A stretch of DNA of 64,000 nt from Bacillus thuringiensis (lineage in GTDB: Bacteria > Bacillota > Bacilli > Bacillales > Bacillaceae_G). Position numbers and translations under genes: made by a program. Numbering within the stretch: the first letter of the stretch is position 1; each line of letters opens with the position of its first letter. Location of the stretch: contig NZ_CP012102.1 in the NCBI RefSeq assembly GCF_001182785.1, forward strand, positions 28,086-92,085. Direction: 5' to 3'. Below the pieces are notes generated by a model that was not told the origin of the DNA, made no database searches, and worked only from the letters and a program-made list of their open reading frames with translations. Of this stretch, positions 7,732-16,451 are shown piece after piece.

Positions 7732-8887
7732 AATCTAACACCCCAAATAATGGATTCTCTTTTTGTGATGGATTCTGAAGACTCATATCCTCTTTCGGAA
7801 CGCGGTAAGGTTCAACAATTTGTTTCGCTTTGCTTAATTCTAAGTAAGGAGCTTGCACTTTCTTTAATCCATTTAACTTTACTATCATTTGTCCAGATTG
7901 CTTCAAGTGTTCGGAACCCGGTGTACCCATGATATTACTGTTAATCGTACTATCACATTTAAATCCCATCCTTACCGTCATATTCAGTTTTAATTTACCG
8001 TCTAACACTTTCGCATCTGGCCTCTGCATACTGAGTATCAGAAAGACTCCAAGCGCCCTACCGACTGCTGATATTTTTTCAACTGTATTCATACACTCTT
8101 TTTCATCTTGCAACATTGCTACCTCGTCAATAGCAAGTAAGATATATGGTTTCTGATTATCAGTATTTAAATTGTTGTATTCATCAATGTGATCCACTTC
8201 ATACTCTTCCATCAACTTTCTACGTTCGCGTATTTCCTTCCACACTTTCTGAAGCATAATCTTTATTTCGATTTCTTCCATACAAACCTCTTTTACGTGC
8301 TTTATTCCTTTGAGAAAATGAAACTCAGAGTTCTTCAGATCCCCAAGGTACAAATGTAATTTATCAGGGGACATGTATTGAATGAGTGTGGACAGCACAA
8401 CACGTACCATACTACTTTTACCACTTCCTGTTTCTCCTGCAATTAGTAGATGTGGTGTATGTGAATCAAGCATGTCATATACAATCATGTTTCCTAATTG
8501 ATCCCGTCCTACCACAACAGGAAGACTATGTTGTTTTAGTAATGGCTGCCATTTCTTATAACTGTAATTGTATAGCTTCAGTCCCGCATCGGAATGAAAT
8601 ACATTCAGTACAAATCGTTTAATATCACCTTCAATCGTAACATTACGTCCTAATATTTGTTGAAAGCAAAACCATTTCTTTTCAATGTTCTTCGGATCCA
8701 AACCGTTTGGAATAGTAAATATATATCTAACACTTTCTTGTGTGGACGATATGTTATGTATCTGTGGGAAAATAGACACTTTCCCGCCCCTTGTTTGATG
8801 ATCTACATATAAACCTGCTTTTCCAAATACCTCTATAAGCTGATTCTTTAAATTTTGTTTATGAAACCAGTCCTTTACAAATCCCAT
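7721..8887 (-). CDS. FtsK/SpoIIIE-type ATPase, probable coupling protein or DNA translocase
   Basis: A 388-aa ATPase. Walker A 'LIAGETGSGKSSMVR' lies near residue 150 and Walker B 'YILLAIDEVAML' near residue 255; an FtsK-like sensor 'LILSMQRPDAKVLDG' follows. No N-terminal membrane segments are present, but the gene upstream encodes a small two-helix membrane protein that could supply an anchor. ATG at 8887 is chosen because AAGGAGG lies 7 bases before it. The size and motifs fit the TcpA/ConQ group of conjugative coupling ATPases, or plasmid translocases that pair with replication-relaxation proteins. Confidence 0.7.
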   Translation of the reverse strand: MGFVKDWFHKQNLKNQLIEVFGKAGLYVDHQTRGGKVSIFPQIHNISSTQESVRYIFTIPNGLDPKNIEKKWFCFQQILGRNVTIEGDIKRFVLNVFHSDAGLKLYNYSYKKWQPLLKQHSLPVVVGRDQLGNMIVYDMLDSHTPHLLIAGETGSGKSSMVRVVLSTLIQYMSPDKLHLYLGDLKNSEFHFLKGIKHVKEVCMEEIEIKIMLQKVWKEIRERRKLMEEYEVDHIDEYNNLNTDNQKPYILLAIDEVAMLQDEKECMNTVEKISAVGRALGVFLILSMQRPDAKVLDGKLKLNMTVRMGFKCDSTINSNIMGTPGSEHLKQSGQMIVKLNGLKKVQAPYLELSKAKQIVEPYRVPKEDMSLQNPSQKENPLFGVLDYDE

Positions 8888-8898
8888 ATCCTTCCTCC

Positions 8899-9093
8899 TT
8901 AAAACATCATTACAATTCGGATAAATACGTAACCGATAAAACAAACTCCACTTATTCTCATTCCGTGATACATTCCATCGCTTACAAGTTTAGCTGCTGC
9001 AATGTGATCATTCTTTACAAGATGCTTCTCTAATATTGCTCCTCCAATTGTGGTTACTCCTAAAGCTCCTAATAAAATAAACGTAGTTAACAT
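8899..9093 (-). CDS. Small membrane protein of the FtsK operon
   Basis: A 64-aa protein with ATG at 9093 and ribosome site AGAGGGGGG. It has two hydrophobic stretches: 'FILLGALGVTTIGGAIL' at residues 4-20 and 'ISGVCFIGYVFIRIVMMF' at the C-terminus. Its stop overlaps the ribosome site of the FtsK-like gene, so the three genes form one operon read leftward from the control region at 9.1-9.3 kb. The function is unknown; a membrane anchor or partner for the ATPase is plausible. Confidence 0.6.
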   Translation of the reverse strand: MLTTFILLGALGVTTIGGAILEKHLVKNDHIAAAKLVSDGMYHGMRISGVCFIGYVFIRIVMMF

Positions 9094-9156
9094 ATAAAAC
9101 CCCCCTCTATAAACAGAATTATAAACGCTGATGGTACATGGGTTTATCGGCTAAAA

Positions 9157-9227
9157 ACCTTGGTAGTGTTACTTTGATAGCTAACTTGATAACTACTTTG
9201 ATAGTACAAATACTAGTTACCTTGATA
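9157..9227. repeat. Helically phased TTGATA iterons
   Basis: Four copies of a(a/c)(c/t)TTGATA(a/g) at 9171, 9183, 9195 and 9218, spaced 12, 12 and 23 bases (one or two DNA turns), plus a degenerate copy at 9157. They lie between two divergent genes and are probably binding sites for a plasmid control protein. Confidence 0.55.
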
Positions 9228-9240
9228 AAGCATATGGTAT

Positions 9241-9304
9241 ACAGCTTGTACAATTTCTTACTTTTTTTCCTGAGTTTAAAAAAATGAGAAATTGTACAAG
9301 CTGT
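9241..9304. promoter_or_regulatory. 18-bp perfect inverted repeat, likely operator
   Basis: Arms 9241-9258 and 9287-9304 are exact complements separated by 28 bases. Each arm contains the smaller palindrome TTGTACAA, so two dimers could bind and loop. It overlaps the start region of the small HTH gene, which is the obvious candidate ligand. Confidence 0.6.
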
Positions 9305-9320
9305 GGATGAGGTGATAAAC

Positions 9321-9542
9321 GTGTTCGGATTGGGGAAAAATCGCACAAAATTTGGTCGCTATTTAGATTCAAATGAAATAGCACAAATCGAATTAGAACG
9401 AACATCAAAATTAAGTACAGGTACTGTTTCTAAACTGTGTAACGATAAAAAATATAGACCGAAATTTTCAACGATAACTCAAATCGTTAAGGGATTAAAA
9501 AAGCTAGGGAAAAATATAGATGAACATGATTTTTGGATGTAG
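9321..9542 (+). CDS. Small XRE-like HTH regulator
   Basis: GTG at 9321 is preferred, with GAGGTGAT 5 bases upstream; an in-frame ATG lies at 9303. The 73-aa product opens VFGLGKNRTKFGRYLD and contains an HTH (EIAQIELERTSKLSTGT, 'SKLCNDKKYRPKFSTITQI') followed by a short helical tail. It is transcribed away from the FtsK operon with the large inverted repeat and TTGATA iterons between them, so it probably represses both promoters. Confidence 0.65.
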   Translation: MFGLGKNRTKFGRYLDSNEIAQIELERTSKLSTGTVSKLCNDKKYRPKFSTITQIVKGLKKLGKNIDEHDFWM

Positions 9543-9573
9543 CTTCGCTTAAACAAGTGAGGCTATTTTTAAT
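9540..9573 (+). terminator. Terminator of the small HTH gene
   Basis: Stem tagcttcgctt / aagtgaggcta (two wobbles) followed by TTTTTAATTTTTTT, overlapping the stop codon. Confidence 0.6.
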
Positions 9574-9622
9574 TTTTTTGAAAAAACCTCTTCATAAAAG
9601 AACATACATTCGTACTCAATAA

Positions 9623-9634
9623 GAACTAACGTTC
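9623..9634. promoter_or_regulatory. LexA (SOS) box before the uvrX stub
   Basis: GAAC-TAAC-GTTC matches the Bacillus LexA consensus GAAC-N4-GTTC and sits 21 bases before the start codon of the truncated uvrX. The intact uvrX at 55.2 kb has the same arrangement. Confidence 0.7.
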
Positions 9635-9655
9635 TGTTATTTAAGGGGTATAACG

Positions 9656-9841
9656 GTGTATGACAATTCAATATTGCCGAATCGAATTGTTTTATGTGTA
9701 GATCTTCGTAGCTTTTATGCTTCAGCCAGCTGCATCAAAATGGGATTAGATCCACTTCACACAAAATTAGCTGTCGTTGAAGATGTGAATAGAAATGGAT
9801 CAATTGTGTTGGCTACGACTTCTGAGCTGAAAAAATTGTGA
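9656..9841 (+). pseudogene. Truncated UvrX/DNA polymerase V-like stub
   Basis: Residues 1-55 match the start of the intact polymerase at 53966-55231 almost exactly (LPNRIVLCVDLRSFYAS, IKMGLDPLHTKLAVV). After ATTSELKKL the similarity ends. The next 80 bases, in the same phase but after a stop, read QYNVSNIEHFSPHVLNDL, a piece of another unidentified gene. Only the first part of the palm domain remains, so it cannot be active. An IS240-type element begins at 9925. Confidence 0.75.
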
Positions 9842-9924
9842 AATTGGAGCAATATAATGTATCTAACATAGAACACTTTTCACCTCATGTCTTAAATGAC
9901 TTGTTATTCTGGAGCAATAATTTT

Positions 9925-10749
9925 GTTTCTGGTGCAAAAATAAAGTAAAAGAGAATAAAGCATATATATTCCTAACGGAATCGTATCTTATGCTACAAGT
10001 CCAAACAATTGATGGACGAATTCTTTCTGATTTTGGATAATCTGTTCTTTTTTAATCATATGCATGGGTTCTACTTCAGAAAGAATGGATATAGTTGTGT
10101 CAAAAGATTTGAGCCCTAGCATAGAACGGATACGCTTCTTTATAAAACGATGATCTTGTTCTACTATATTATTCAAGTACTTTTGTTGTCTAAGTTGCAT
10201 ACCATCAGGTGTGCTTTTTTCTTTTTTCAACTGTTCAATTGCTATAGGATAAGCCGGATTCTTATCGACTGTTATCACACGTTGCTTTGAAACATGAAAA
10301 GACCGCAAAGCTTTCTTGAAAAAGCGCTTTGCAGCCTTTTGGTCTCTTGTTTTGCTTAGACAAAAATCGATTGTGTTTCCTTTCGAATCAACAGCACGGT
10401 ACAGGTACATCCATTGCCCTGTAACTTTTATATATGTTTCATCAACTCTCCAAGAGTCATTGGTTTGCTTGAGGTGACGACGAATTCGTTTGTCCAATTC
10501 AGGGCCATACTGATAAACCCAACGCATAATCGTAGTATGAGAAATAGATAAACCCCGTTCCTTCATCATTTCCACCAAATCACGAAAACTGAGGTTATAC
10601 CGTAGGTACCATCTTACCGTTAACAAAATTAAATCAGGCTGATAATGCTTCCATTTAAACAAATTTTCCTTTTTCATACTGATCACACACCTTTTCTAGA
10701 GTAGTAATATCAGTATGTCCAAGTTTTATAGATTTTTTGCACTAGAACT
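9925..10749 (-). mobile_element. IS240-type insertion sequence (IS6 family), copy 1
   Basis: An 825-bp element with ends matching the IS240-type terminal repeat: gtttctggtgcaaaaa on the left and ttttttgcactagaac on the right, each slightly diverged from GGTTCTGGTGCAAAAA. One transposase gene reads leftward. The flanking 8-mers (ataatttt and agaaattt) are not duplicated, so it has been rearranged since insertion. It forms the left border of lanthipeptide locus 1. Confidence 0.85.
9988..10677 (-). CDS. IS6-family (IS240-like) DDE transposase, copy 1
   Basis: A 229-aa DDE transposase. Catalytic residues are visible in 'SWRVDETYIKV' (D), 'VITVDKNPAY' (D) and 'VEQDHRFIKKR' (E), with an N-terminal HTH ('RDLVEMMKERGLSIS', 'TTIMRWVYQYG'). 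The length equals the IS240 family norm. ATG at 10677 with AAAGG upstream is preferred over the in-frame GTG at 10686. Expected to move by replicative cointegration. Confidence 0.85.
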   Translation of the reverse strand: MKKENLFKWKHYQPDLILLTVRWYLRYNLSFRDLVEMMKERGLSISHTTIMRWVYQYGPELDKRIRRHLKQTNDSWRVDETYIKVTGQWMYLYRAVDSKGNTIDFCLSKTRDQKAAKRFFKKALRSFHVSKQRVITVDKNPAYPIAIEQLKKEKSTPDGMQLRQQKYLNNIVEQDHRFIKKRIRSMLGLKSFDTTISILSEVEPMHMIKKEQIIQNQKEFVHQLFGLVA

Positions 10750-11039
10750 AGAAATTTTATCTTCTATTAGAATATTAATTTTTAAAAATATAAAATATCA
10801 GAAAAATCTTTTTAAAGTATAGACATATGAAGAATTATAGATATATAATAAGTGTCAGATGCAATTGATTGGAATATATTGTGACATATTATAGTTAATT
10901 AGTTAATTAGTTAATAAAAGGATATTTATTTTTATCAATTAAGTTCAGAGTAGTGTAATTCTATACTTTAAAACAAAAGCAATAAAAAACTATGCGCTAT
11001 ATACAATAACTAAAAAACATTATAGGACGGAGATTTAAA

Positions 11040-11267
11040 ATGAATTTTTCGTTATGTGAACAAGAAAAAGAAGTTGCTATTCTTATTGCACAAGGTTATA
11101 CAGACGTTGAAATCGCTCACAATTTGTATGTTAGTAGAAGAAGGGTAGGGGTTATTATTGCATCAATTAAGTCTAAATGTAAAATATCTTCTCGAGTTAA
11201 GATAGGGATTCTTGCCTATCACTTAGGATGGTTACATTTTGAAGAAATTATAAGGGATGATAATTAA
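11040..11267 (+). CDS. LuxR-type HTH regulator of lanthipeptide locus 1
   Basis: A 75-aa protein made almost only of a GerE/LuxR DNA-binding domain ('QEKEVAILIAQGYTDVEIA', 'LYVSRRRVGVIIASI', SSRVKIGILAYHLGW). There is no receiver domain, so activity is not obviously phosphorylation-controlled. The ribosome site is AGGACGGAGA. It is followed 2 bases later by the exporter gene and probably regulates the locus. The 290 bases upstream (10750-11039) carry a short tandem repeat of TTAGTTAA (about 10893-10916) and presumably the promoter. Confidence 0.7.
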   Translation: MNFSLCEQEKEVAILIAQGYTDVEIAHNLYVSRRRVGVIIASIKSKCKISSRVKIGILAYHLGWLHFEEIIRDDN

Positions 11268-11269
11268 TT

Positions 11270-13417
11270 ATGCGAAAAAAAGTGCCTTATATTGAACAGA
11301 TGGAGCACAGTGAATGTGGCTTAGCTTGTCTGGGTATGATACTAGGTTACCATGGGTATCATGTAACGTTATCTGAATTACGAAATAAATTTGGAACATC
11401 TAAAAAGGGCACATCTCTTTATCATTTGTTGGAGATGGGGGATTCAACTCATCTGAAAGGAAAAGTTTATAAAGCAGATTCCGATGCATTAAATAAAATT
11501 CCATGCCCTGCAATTATCTTTTGGGAAAATAAGCATTATGTTGTTCTTGAGCAAATAGAAGAAAAATATATTTCCATTGTTGATCCTCTTAACGGGAGAC
11601 GGAAAATTAGTATAGAAGAGTTTAGTAATTCTTATTCCGGGTATGTTCTCAAGTTTGAGCCAGATGAAAATTTTGTTACAAAAGAGAAGAAACTAAAACT
11701 TAACTTTCTTGTAAAACATATACTAATGCATAGGAAAATACTTATAAGTATTCTACTCGTATCCTTTTTATTGCAAGGAATTGGATTAGTCATTCCTAAA
11801 TTAACGCAATGGGTTGTTGATAAGGTCATTGTACCTCAGAATACAGAATACATAACCATCATGGGACTAAGTGTGCTCGGTCTATTTTTGTTTCACCAAA
11901 CATTCTCTATTCTTCGTGGATATTTAATAACTAGGCTTCAAACATTAATGGATTCTTCACTTATGTCAGCTTTTATCTCTAAATTATTTAGTCTTCAATA
12001 CTCATTTTTTGAAGCAAGAACAAGTGGAGAACTTATATATCGAGCTAATTCAAATGTAATTATTAGACAAATTCTTTCTTCTCGCGCAATTTCTCTAATC
12101 ATTGACATGATTTTGATTGTTGGATACGCAATAATGATGTTCTATCTACAGTGGAGATTAGGGTTGTTAGTAGTACTACTCTGCAGCATTATTACTGGTA
12201 TCACATTATTAAGTACCCGTTTGATTAAGAAATTATCAGATCAAAACCTTACTGTGCAAACAAAAACACAGAGTTATTTAACAGAGAGTATTCATGGGAT
12301 TTGTGATGTAAAGGTTCTAGGTGCTGAAAAAAAGGTTTTTAATCACTGGCATCAGTTATTTCATAATCAGTTGAAAACTTCTCAAAAACAAAATTTTCTT
12401 TCTACTACTCTAGAGTCCTTTAGTGCTGGAATACAATTTATTACTCCCCTTATTTTACTTTGGATTGGTTCAATATTTATACTAAAAGGGGAATTTACAA
12501 TAGGTGAACTACTTGGTTTTTCGGCACTTGCTACATCATTTATGGTTCCTATCGTTTCTATGGGAACCACTTATTCTCAACTTTTATTTTTAGGAGCATA
12601 CATACAGCGCTTACAAGATGTGATGGACAGTGAATCAGAAAGTATAGATGGTCATAAATTTGAGGATTTTCAAGGTAAAATTGAATTCAAAGATGTTTCA
12701 TTTAAATATGATTATTTTGGAAATGAAATTCTTTCTGAAATCAATTTAACTATTGAACCGGGAGAAAAAGTTGCCATAGTTGGACCATCGGGTTCAGGGA
12801 AAAGCTCATTGGCAAAATTACTGTTAGGGCTGTATTCACCCACTAACGGTCACGTCAGCATTGATGGGAGATTACTTGAGACATTGAATTTGCACGCTTT
12901 ACGTAGTCAAATGGGAGCTGTTTTACAAGAAACTAGATTGTCTCATGGAAGTATAATAGAAAATATTCAAATTTTAGATAAGCAAATCCCTCAAGAAAAA
13001 GTAGTACGAGCATCTAAGCTCGCAGACATTTATGAAGAAATCCTTAAGCAACCTATGGGCTACTATACAATGATATCTGAGGGTGGCAGTAATTTTTCAG
13101 GTGGTCAAAAACAACGGCTTCTTTTAGCTCGTGCTTTAGTCAATGAACCAAAAATATTAATTCTAGACGAGGCGACTTCAGCCTTAGATAATCTTTCTGA
13201 ATCACGCGTTCAGCAGAATTTACGAACATTAAACTGTACTCAAATCATCATTGCCCATCGATTATCTACAGTCATAGATGCAGACCGTATTGTTGTTTTA
13301 AAGGATGGGAAAATTCAAGAAATGGGAAATCATCAAGAGTTGTTAAAAAAAGAAGGCATTTATCATCAACTATACACTATTCAAGAGGAGAATCGAAATG
13401 AAGAAGTGGCAATTTAA
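11270..13417 (+). CDS. lanT: LanT: ABC exporter with C39 leader peptidase
   Basis: A 715-aa protein in three parts. Residues 1-135 are a C39 peptidase with the catalytic Cys in 'QMEHSECGLACLGMILG', His in 'KHYVVLEQI' and Asp in 'IVDPLNGRR'. Residues 155-440 are the six-helix membrane domain. Residues 470-710 are the ATPase (Walker A 'GPSGSGKSS', signature 'FSGGQKQRLLLARAL', Walker B 'ILILDEATSALD'). It should cleave the precursors after the GG of YGGG-DVQPE and export them. Cytolysin CylB has the same role and layout. The 3' end overlaps the protease gene by 20 bases. Confidence 0.9.
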   Translation: MRKKVPYIEQMEHSECGLACLGMILGYHGYHVTLSELRNKFGTSKKGTSLYHLLEMGDSTHLKGKVYKADSDALNKIPCPAIIFWENKHYVVLEQIEEKYISIVDPLNGRRKISIEEFSNSYSGYVLKFEPDENFVTKEKKLKLNFLVKHILMHRKILISILLVSFLLQGIGLVIPKLTQWVVDKVIVPQNTEYITIMGLSVLGLFLFHQTFSILRGYLITRLQTLMDSSLMSAFISKLFSLQYSFFEARTSGELIYRANSNVIIRQILSSRAISLIIDMILIVGYAIMMFYLQWRLGLLVVLLCSIITGITLLSTRLIKKLSDQNLTVQTKTQSYLTESIHGICDVKVLGAEKKVFNHWHQLFHNQLKTSQKQNFLSTTLESFSAGIQFITPLILLWIGSIFILKGEFTIGELLGFSALATSFMVPIVSMGTTYSQLLFLGAYIQRLQDVMDSESESIDGHKFEDFQGKIEFKDVSFKYDYFGNEILSEINLTIEPGEKVAIVGPSGSGKSSLAKLLLGLYSPTNGHVSIDGRLLETLNLHALRSQMGAVLQETRLSHGSIIENIQILDKQIPQEKVVRASKLADIYEEILKQPMGYYTMISEGGSNFSGGQKQRLLLARALVNEPKILILDEATSALDNLSESRVQQNLRTLNCTQIIIAHRLSTVIDADRIVVLKDGKIQEMGNHQELLKKEGIYHQLYTIQEENRNEEVAI

Positions 13418-14828
13418 ATTATGCAATATAACTTTAATTTTTACTACTATTATCCTTTTTACATTTACTTTCAATAAGTCTAGTAATGCACAGACTGAAC
13501 ATGACCAATTAATTATGTTTACTGACTCAAAAATTTCGAATGAAGTAAATCAATTTCTTGAGAAAAAATATCCGGATTTGAAGAAAACTGTAATTCCTGA
13601 AATTGCAGTGGTTAAACTGGAAGAAACCAACAACAAACAGTATTCGAAAGCAATCAGTGAAATTAAGGGGAAATTTCATAATGAAATTGAATCTATTGGA
13701 CCAGAGAGTAAAATTATTAATCCAAAAGAGAGTAGCTTAAACGCTATTATTTCTAAGGAGGAAATTGTTCCTTCTTCTACCCAAAATATAGAAGAAAAGG
13801 CAAAACTTTATGAAGTATTGGGTTGGGATATAAAAAAAATTACTGAAGATGGAAAAAGTTTTAAAAAGCAAAAAGGAAATCATAATGTAAAAATAGCTCT
13901 AATTGATAGTGGTATTGACTTCAATCATCCAGATTTAAAAGATAATATTATTTCTAAAGGAAAGTCATTTGTTCCCAATATAGATAATACTGATGATAAC
14001 ATGGGGCATGGTACTATGGCAGCTGGCTCTATAGCAGCTAACGGAAATATGCTAGGCGTTGGTCCTAATTTAGGAATTATTCCTTATAAAGTTATGGATA
14101 ATTGGCAAGATGGGGCTGAATCAGCTTGGGTCACACAAGCAATTATTGCAGCTGCAAATGATGGAGTAGACGTTATTAATTTAAGCTTAGGTACTTACAA
14201 ATCATTAAATAAACCAGAAGATCAAGTTGTCATAGAATCATATAAACGTGCTGTCAAGTATGCTCATAAGCGTGGAGTTATTGTTGTGGCTAGTGCAGGC
14301 AATGAAAGTTTGGATAATACTAATCCAGCTCTTATAGCAGAAAAACGAGGTTTTTCCGGTGATATGCAAGTGCACCTTCCAGGTGGTGGGGTTCCATCCT
14401 TACTTACTGTTTCAGCTACTGATAAAGATGATTTACTGTCATCTTATTCAAACTATGGTGGGATTTCTGTAGCCGCTCCTGCTGGAGATTATGGTCCAGA
14501 GTGGGCTACTCAGCAAAAGTTAGATCCTTTTTCTATGACATTAACTACTTATCCAACTAATTTACCACAACCGCCGATAAGTAAAGCTTTAAACTTACCT
14601 GAAGGTTATGTATTGATGGCAGGAACTAGTGTTGCAGCACCAAAAGTATCTGGAGCAGTTGGGGTTCTTATCGCTGAGCAACAAAAGAGTGGACGAAAGC
14701 CTCTAACATTAGCTAAGCTAGAAAAAATATTGAAAAATAGTTCAACAGATTTAGGAGCATATGGAAAAGATCCTAAATATGGATATGGCTTAATAAATGT
14801 TAATAAAGCTTTAGAATTTATCAAATAA
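13398..14828 (+). CDS. lanP: LanP: secreted subtilisin-like protease, CylA-like
   Basis: A 476-aa pre-pro-protease. The signal peptide spans residues 1-32 (lysines, then 'ITLIFTTIILFTFTF', cut near SNAQT), and a propeptide runs to about residue 150. The S8 catalytic triad is Asp in 'VKIALIDSGIDFNHPDL', His in 'GHGTMAAGSIAANG' and Ser in 'GTSVAAPKVSGAVG'. Start ATG at 13398 has GAGGAG 7 bases upstream and overlaps lanT, so the two are co-translated. By analogy with CylA of cytolysin it would remove the DVQPE residues left after LanT cleavage, outside the cell. Confidence 0.85.
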   Translation: MKKWQFKLCNITLIFTTIILFTFTFNKSSNAQTEHDQLIMFTDSKISNEVNQFLEKKYPDLKKTVIPEIAVVKLEETNNKQYSKAISEIKGKFHNEIESIGPESKIINPKESSLNAIISKEEIVPSSTQNIEEKAKLYEVLGWDIKKITEDGKSFKKQKGNHNVKIALIDSGIDFNHPDLKDNIISKGKSFVPNIDNTDDNMGHGTMAAGSIAANGNMLGVGPNLGIIPYKVMDNWQDGAESAWVTQAIIAAANDGVDVINLSLGTYKSLNKPEDQVVIESYKRAVKYAHKRGVIVVASAGNESLDNTNPALIAEKRGFSGDMQVHLPGGGVPSLLTVSATDKDDLLSSYSNYGGISVAAPAGDYGPEWATQQKLDPFSMTLTTYPTNLPQPPISKALNLPEGYVLMAGTSVAAPKVSGAVGVLIAEQQKSGRKPLTLAKLEKILKNSSTDLGAYGKDPKYGYGLINVNKALEFIK

Positions 14829-14872
14829 GGATTATTTTTAGGCTTCTAATAATGAAAAAGCATAGATATACT

Positions 14873-14902
14873 AGGGTCTTTTCCGATAATTTTCTTAAAA
14901 GA
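14873..14902 (+). terminator. Weak terminator after lanP
   Basis: Stem GGTCTTTT / AAAAGACC with a 12-base loop, followed by ATATTCTTTT. Confidence 0.4.
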
Positions 14903-14919
14903 CCTTATATTCTTTTAAG

Positions 14920-15636
14920 GGTTCTGGTGCAAAACTCCAAAACGCTTGTAAGTAACCTCCTAAACTTGGACATGCTGATACTAGTACTCTAACAAAGGAT
15001 GTGATTGATATGGAAAAGCAAAATCTATTCAAGTGGAAACATTATCAATCGGATATTATTTTATTAACCGTAAGATGGTACCTACGGTACAACCTTAGTT
15101 TTCGTGATTTAGTCGAAATGATGGAAGAACGTGGGCTATCCCTTGTTCATACAACTATCACGCGATGGGTTCATCAATATGGTCCCGAATTAGATAAGCG
15201 AATACGACGTCATCTCAAGTCAACCAATGATTCTTGGCGAGTCGATGAGACGTATGTGAAAGTCAAAGGTCAATGGATGTACCTATATCGTGCTGTTGAT
15301 TCGAAAGGAAACACAATCGATTTTTCTCTAAGCAAAACAAGAGACCAAAAGGCTGCAAAGCGCTTTTTCAAGAAAGCTTTGCGGTCTTTTCATGTTTCAA
15401 AGCCACGTGCGATAACAGTCGATAAGAATCCGGCTTATTCTATAGCAATTGAACAGTTGAAAAAAGAAAAAAGCATACCTGATGGTATGCAACTTAGACA
15501 ACAAAAGTACTTGAATAATGTAGTAGAACAAGATCATCGCTTTATAAAGAAGCATATCCGTTCTATGCTAGGACTCAAATCTTTTGACACAGCTATATCT
15601 ATTCTTTCTGGAGTAAAAGCCATGCATATGATTAAA
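14920..15636 (+). mobile_element. IS240-type element, copy 2, right end lost
   Basis: The left terminal repeat ggttctggtgcaaaa is intact. The element runs through most of the transposase, then breaks at about 15636 into a piece of the lanM gene. The right ~110 bases and right terminal repeat are missing, so it cannot move by itself. Confidence 0.8.
15010..15636 (+). pseudogene. Transposase of IS copy 2, C-terminus replaced
   Basis: Identical in kind to the other copies up to 'GVKAMHMIK', with all three DDE residues present. The last 22 codons of the open frame (to 15693) are then translated out of frame from antisense lanM sequence. The N-terminal half is a distinct sequence variant (MEKQNLFKWKHYQSD, HLKSTNDSW). 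The same variant reappears in the middle of copy 3. Confidence 0.75.
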
Positions 15637-15752
15637 ACAGTTGTGGATAATGAAGTCTCTATCTCCTGTTGCAATAATGTATCTTTAATATAAGGTAAAT
15701 ATAAGAGACGACTTAAACCAATCCCAGAAGATCCATGACACCATGCTGCATA
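15637..15752 (-). pseudogene. lanM fragment
   Basis: About 116 bases nearly identical to 18059-18175 inside the intact lanM (encoding 'AAWCHGSSGIGLSRLLYLP' and the following LanC-domain helix). It is joined on the left to the truncated IS and on the right to the broken beta precursor. It records a recombination event rather than a gene. Confidence 0.8.
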
Positions 15753-15755
15753 AAA

Positions 15756-15922
15756 ATTTAGAAACAGCAATACCAGTCGCAATGCCTGAACCAACAGGAA
15801 TAATCACGCACTTATGGTGGTGGAGTAGTTTCAGGTTGAACATCTCCACCACTATAAGTGCGTGATAATTCATCTTTAGAAACTTCAACTAGTTTAGCCC
15901 CTGCTAGATGATTTTCTTTAAT
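15756..15922 (-). pseudogene. Broken second lanthipeptide precursor, copy 1
   Basis: The leader part matches the alpha precursor (AGAKLVEVSKDELSRTY) but starts at IKEN without a start codon. After GGDVQPETTP the frame is lost. Shifting frame recovers a plausible core, VIIPVGSGIATGIAVSKF, followed by the lanM junction. The core resembles the cytolysin small-subunit core in its glycine/alanine pattern. Two further copies at 21.1 and 37.8 kb are also out of frame. Confidence 0.7.
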
Positions 15923-15939
15923 CGAATTTTATTTTCAAA

Positions 15940-16140
15940 TTAGCAATTCCAATATGATACTGTATGAGCGACCCAGAGTCCACCTGCAACGGCTCCACCA
16001 ACCGCACAGGCAGGACTAGTTTCAGGTTGAACATCTCCACCGCCATAAGTGCGTGATAATTCATCTTTAGAAACTTCAACTAGTTTAGCCCCTGCTGGAT
16101 GATTTTCTGCTAATTCTTCAATAATTTGATTACGATTCAT
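15940..16140 (-). CDS. lanA: Class II lanthipeptide precursor LanA-alpha1
   Basis: A 66-aa precursor with strong ribosome site AAAGGAGG. The leader (residues 1-34) is 'MNRNQIIEELAENHPAG' through 'SKDELSRTYGGG'. The core begins DVQPETSPACAVGGAV and ends HTVSYWNC, with two cysteines and several Ser/Thr for (methyl)lanthionine formation. GGG-DVQPE-T mirrors cytolysin precursors, where the exporter cuts first and a subtilase then cuts after the Glu. An identical protein is encoded at 37569-37769. The IS copy 3 left end lies about 590 bases upstream. Confidence 0.85.
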   Translation of the reverse strand: MNRNQIIEELAENHPAGAKLVEVSKDELSRTYGGGDVQPETSPACAVGGAVAGGLWVAHTVSYWNC

Positions 16141-16230
16141 AGTAAAATTCCTCCTTTAATGTTAAATACAACTAATATGTTATAGTAGAAATACTATTTT
16201 TCACAGTTCGCAAATTTGTATTTTTTTGAA

Positions 16231-16292
16231 TTACACAATAATTAATTGTGTAATCTTTAAATAAGTTATGTTCATATGAACATAACTTATTT
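16231..16292. promoter_or_regulatory. Two palindromes upstream of lanA-alpha1
   Basis: A 23-bp palindrome (ttacacaat / attgtgtaa arms, 16231-16253) is followed by a perfect 34-bp palindrome centred on TTCATATGAA (16259-16292). Both recur in the inverted copy at about 37411-37475; the larger one is deleted in the 21.5-kb copy. They lie about 90-150 bases before the gene and could be regulator sites or an upstream terminator. Confidence 0.5.
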
Positions 16293-16451
16293 AATTCCTT
16301 ACGATGAATTTCAAGTAGGGAGTATCCATATAATAAATAAGAATTAAGTAAAAGGATTACATACTACAAGTAACACTTTATAAGTGGATTAAAAAGTAGT
16401 TTGATTACAACGATGTAGGAAAAAGAAATAAAGTTAGAAGATCTAAACTGC

